Made by a program: the position numbers and the translations under genes. The notes beneath the pieces are model-generated. The model was not told the DNA's origin. It did not search any database and saw only the letters and a program-made list of their open reading frames with translations. Of a DNA stretch of 64,000 nucleotides, positions 63,119 to 64,000 are shown in pieces. Numbering within the stretch: the first letter of the stretch is position 1; every line of letters begins with the position of its first letter. This DNA comes from Sinorhizobium saheli (GTDB lineage: Bacteria; Pseudomonadota; Alphaproteobacteria; Rhizobiales; Rhizobiaceae). The DNA is taken from positions 62,001 through 126,000 of the forward strand of contig NZ_LNQB01000069.1 of assembly GCF_001651875.1 (NCBI RefSeq), read 5' to 3'.

Positions 63119-64000
63119 ATGAGCGAGCCGTCACCCACTCAGCGAGCGACAGGGGCCGGCGCGGGCTTGGGCCCGCGCCAGGGCAAGACCGTGCCGGTTC
63201 AGGCCATGCGGGGCGCGGCTGTGCTTCCGTCGCCGGCAGCCCTAAGTGGCCCCGTCGCCCGCATCGCCTTTGCCCTCGTCGGCATCGCGGCGGCGGCGCT
63301 GCTCCTTGCCGTCGCCGTGCGTGCGGGGCTCCATTTGCTGCCGGTAGTCATCGCGGTCGGGGGCCTTGCCGGCGCCTTCCTGCTTCTTGCCGACGAGCGC
63401 GAGGCTCCGGTGCCGCGGACGGTTGCCGACGAAGATGCGCAGGACGCGGTGTGGCAATCGTCCGAAACCGCGGCGCTCCTTTCGACGATCCACGATGCGC
63501 TGGGCGACCTCGCCGTCATGCGCGGCATGGATGGCAGGATCGTTGCGGCCAATCGCCTCTTCCATCAGGTCTGCGGCCGCGCGGATGCGAGAGGGGCGAC
63601 ATGCGCGGAGCTGGGCCTGCGCTTTGAGCCGGCCTCGGGTCCCGACCATTACCTCGCGCAGATCGCGACGCCGGCCGGCACGCGCCTTTACGATTGGCAT
63701 GACGTCGTCCTTCGCGAGCCGGCGCAGGGACGGCTGATCCGCCACAGCATCGCGCGCGACGTGACCGAGGAAGCGCTGGCCGCGAGCGAGAGGGAGGAGG
63801 CGCGCCGCCGTGCCGAGGAGGCGAGCCGGGCGAAGTCTCGCCTGCTCGCCACCGTCAGTCACGAGATCCGCACGCCGCTTTCCGGCATTCTCGGCATGAG
63901 CCGGCTGCTCGCCGAGACGCGCCTGTCCGGCGAACAGAAGAATTATCTGGCAGGCATGCAGCAATCCGGCCATGCGCTCGTCCAGCTGGTCGAGGACCTG
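63119..64000 (+). CDS. Sensor histidine kinase, 3' end beyond the window
   Basis: At least 294 residues, open at the right edge. From the ATG at 63119: a basic N-terminal tail (1-43), two membrane helices (about 45-67 and 70-91), a PAS-like domain (about 120-215; RGMDGRIVAANRLFHQVCGR), a short coiled coil and a HisKA phosphoacceptor domain with H248 in ATVSHEIRTPLSGILGMSRL. The HEIRTP plus GILGM pattern is typical of hybrid kinases, so a receiver domain may follow. No periplasmic loop, so an internal or membrane signal is likely. 48 bases after lspA. Confidence 0.9.
   Translation, partial: MSEPSPTQRATGAGAGLGPRQGKTVPVQAMRGAAVLPSPAALSGPVARIAFALVGIAAAALLLAVAVRAGLHLLPVVIAVGGLAGAFLLLADEREAPVPRTVADEDAQDAVWQSSETAALLSTIHDALGDLAVMRGMDGRIVAANRLFHQVCGRADARGATCAELGLRFEPASGPDHYLAQIATPAGTRLYDWHDVVLREPAQGRLIRHSIARDVTEEALAASEREEARRRAEEASRAKSRLLATVSHEIRTPLSGILGMSRLLAETRLSGEQKNYLAGMQQSGHALVQLVEDL

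Overview
The window is a piece of an alphaproteobacterial chromosome, almost certainly from the Sinorhizobium/Ensifer group of the Rhizobiaceae. The evidence is high GC with strong codon bias, a rhizobial-type phosphatidylethanolamine N-methyltransferase (PmtA), an iolYRCDEB inositol operon with the gene order described for Sinorhizobium meliloti, a dnaA gene next to rpsT and far from dnaN, alphaproteobacterial promoter and SOS-box sequences, and three families of short palindromic intergenic repeats typical of rhizobia. Most of the window is core genome. No rRNA, tRNA, CRISPR array, intact insertion sequence or prophage was recognised.

Layout. 1-9.3 kb: NDUFA9-like SDR, DUF1330 protein, pyrF, pmtA and dnaN on the minus strand, then rsmI-yraN, gshB and comM on the plus strand; comM has a LexA-type SOS box upstream. 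9.3-11.7 kb: a lower-GC islet with one KAP-type P-loop NTPase, the clearest accessory gene in the window and a candidate solitary defence gene. 11.7-23.3 kb: cysK, a LysE exporter, ChaC, several small transporter/regulator modules (Lrp with EamA and NIPSNAP; AraC with EamA and a B3/4 protein; XRE with an epimerase), dut, prfC and a GFA protein. 23.3-31.9 kb: the inositol operon, read right to left as iolY, iolR, iolC (kinase-aldolase fusion), iolD, iolE, iolB, with three IolR-type operators and several repeat elements in its gaps. 31.9-42.7 kb: a class II amidotransferase, coaBC, a thioredoxin-reductase-like flavoprotein, ubiB-ubiE, mutM, an enoyl-CoA hydratase, rpsT, a 0.9 kb regulatory gap rich in GANTC methylation sites, and dnaA. 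42.9-46.0 kb: an ECF42-type sigma factor with its DGPF/YciI partner, an SRPBCC protein and a SnoaL-VOC fusion, with two matching candidate autoregulated promoters. 46.1-64 kb: GST, hemW-rdgB, VOC, rph, hrcA, grpE, the envelope/nitrogen cluster lptC-lptA-lptB-rpoN-hpf-ptsN, an S49 peptidase, ihfB, a LapA-domain protein, a CoxG-like protein, an rRNA methyltransferase-like gene coupled to a SpoU methyltransferase and lspA, and the start of a hybrid-type sensor kinase cut by the window edge.

How genes work together: IolY/C/D/E/B carry most of inositol breakdown to acetyl-CoA precursors under the IolR repressor, while idhA and iolA must lie elsewhere. hrcA and grpE belong to heat-shock control. 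lptA/B/C move LPS across the periplasm. rpoN, hpf and ptsN link nitrogen status, ribosome hibernation and PTS signalling. dnaN and dnaA are both here but 36 kb apart and on opposite strands.

The most interesting signals are the KAP NTPase islet, the ECF42 module with a repeated TGTCGG-N17-CGTC promoter, the SOS box before comM, the GANTC cluster upstream of dnaA, and three repeat families whose copies cluster around regulatory genes (iolR, hrcA/grpE, rpoN). All identifications come from reading the sequence and recall of protein families; no database search was run.
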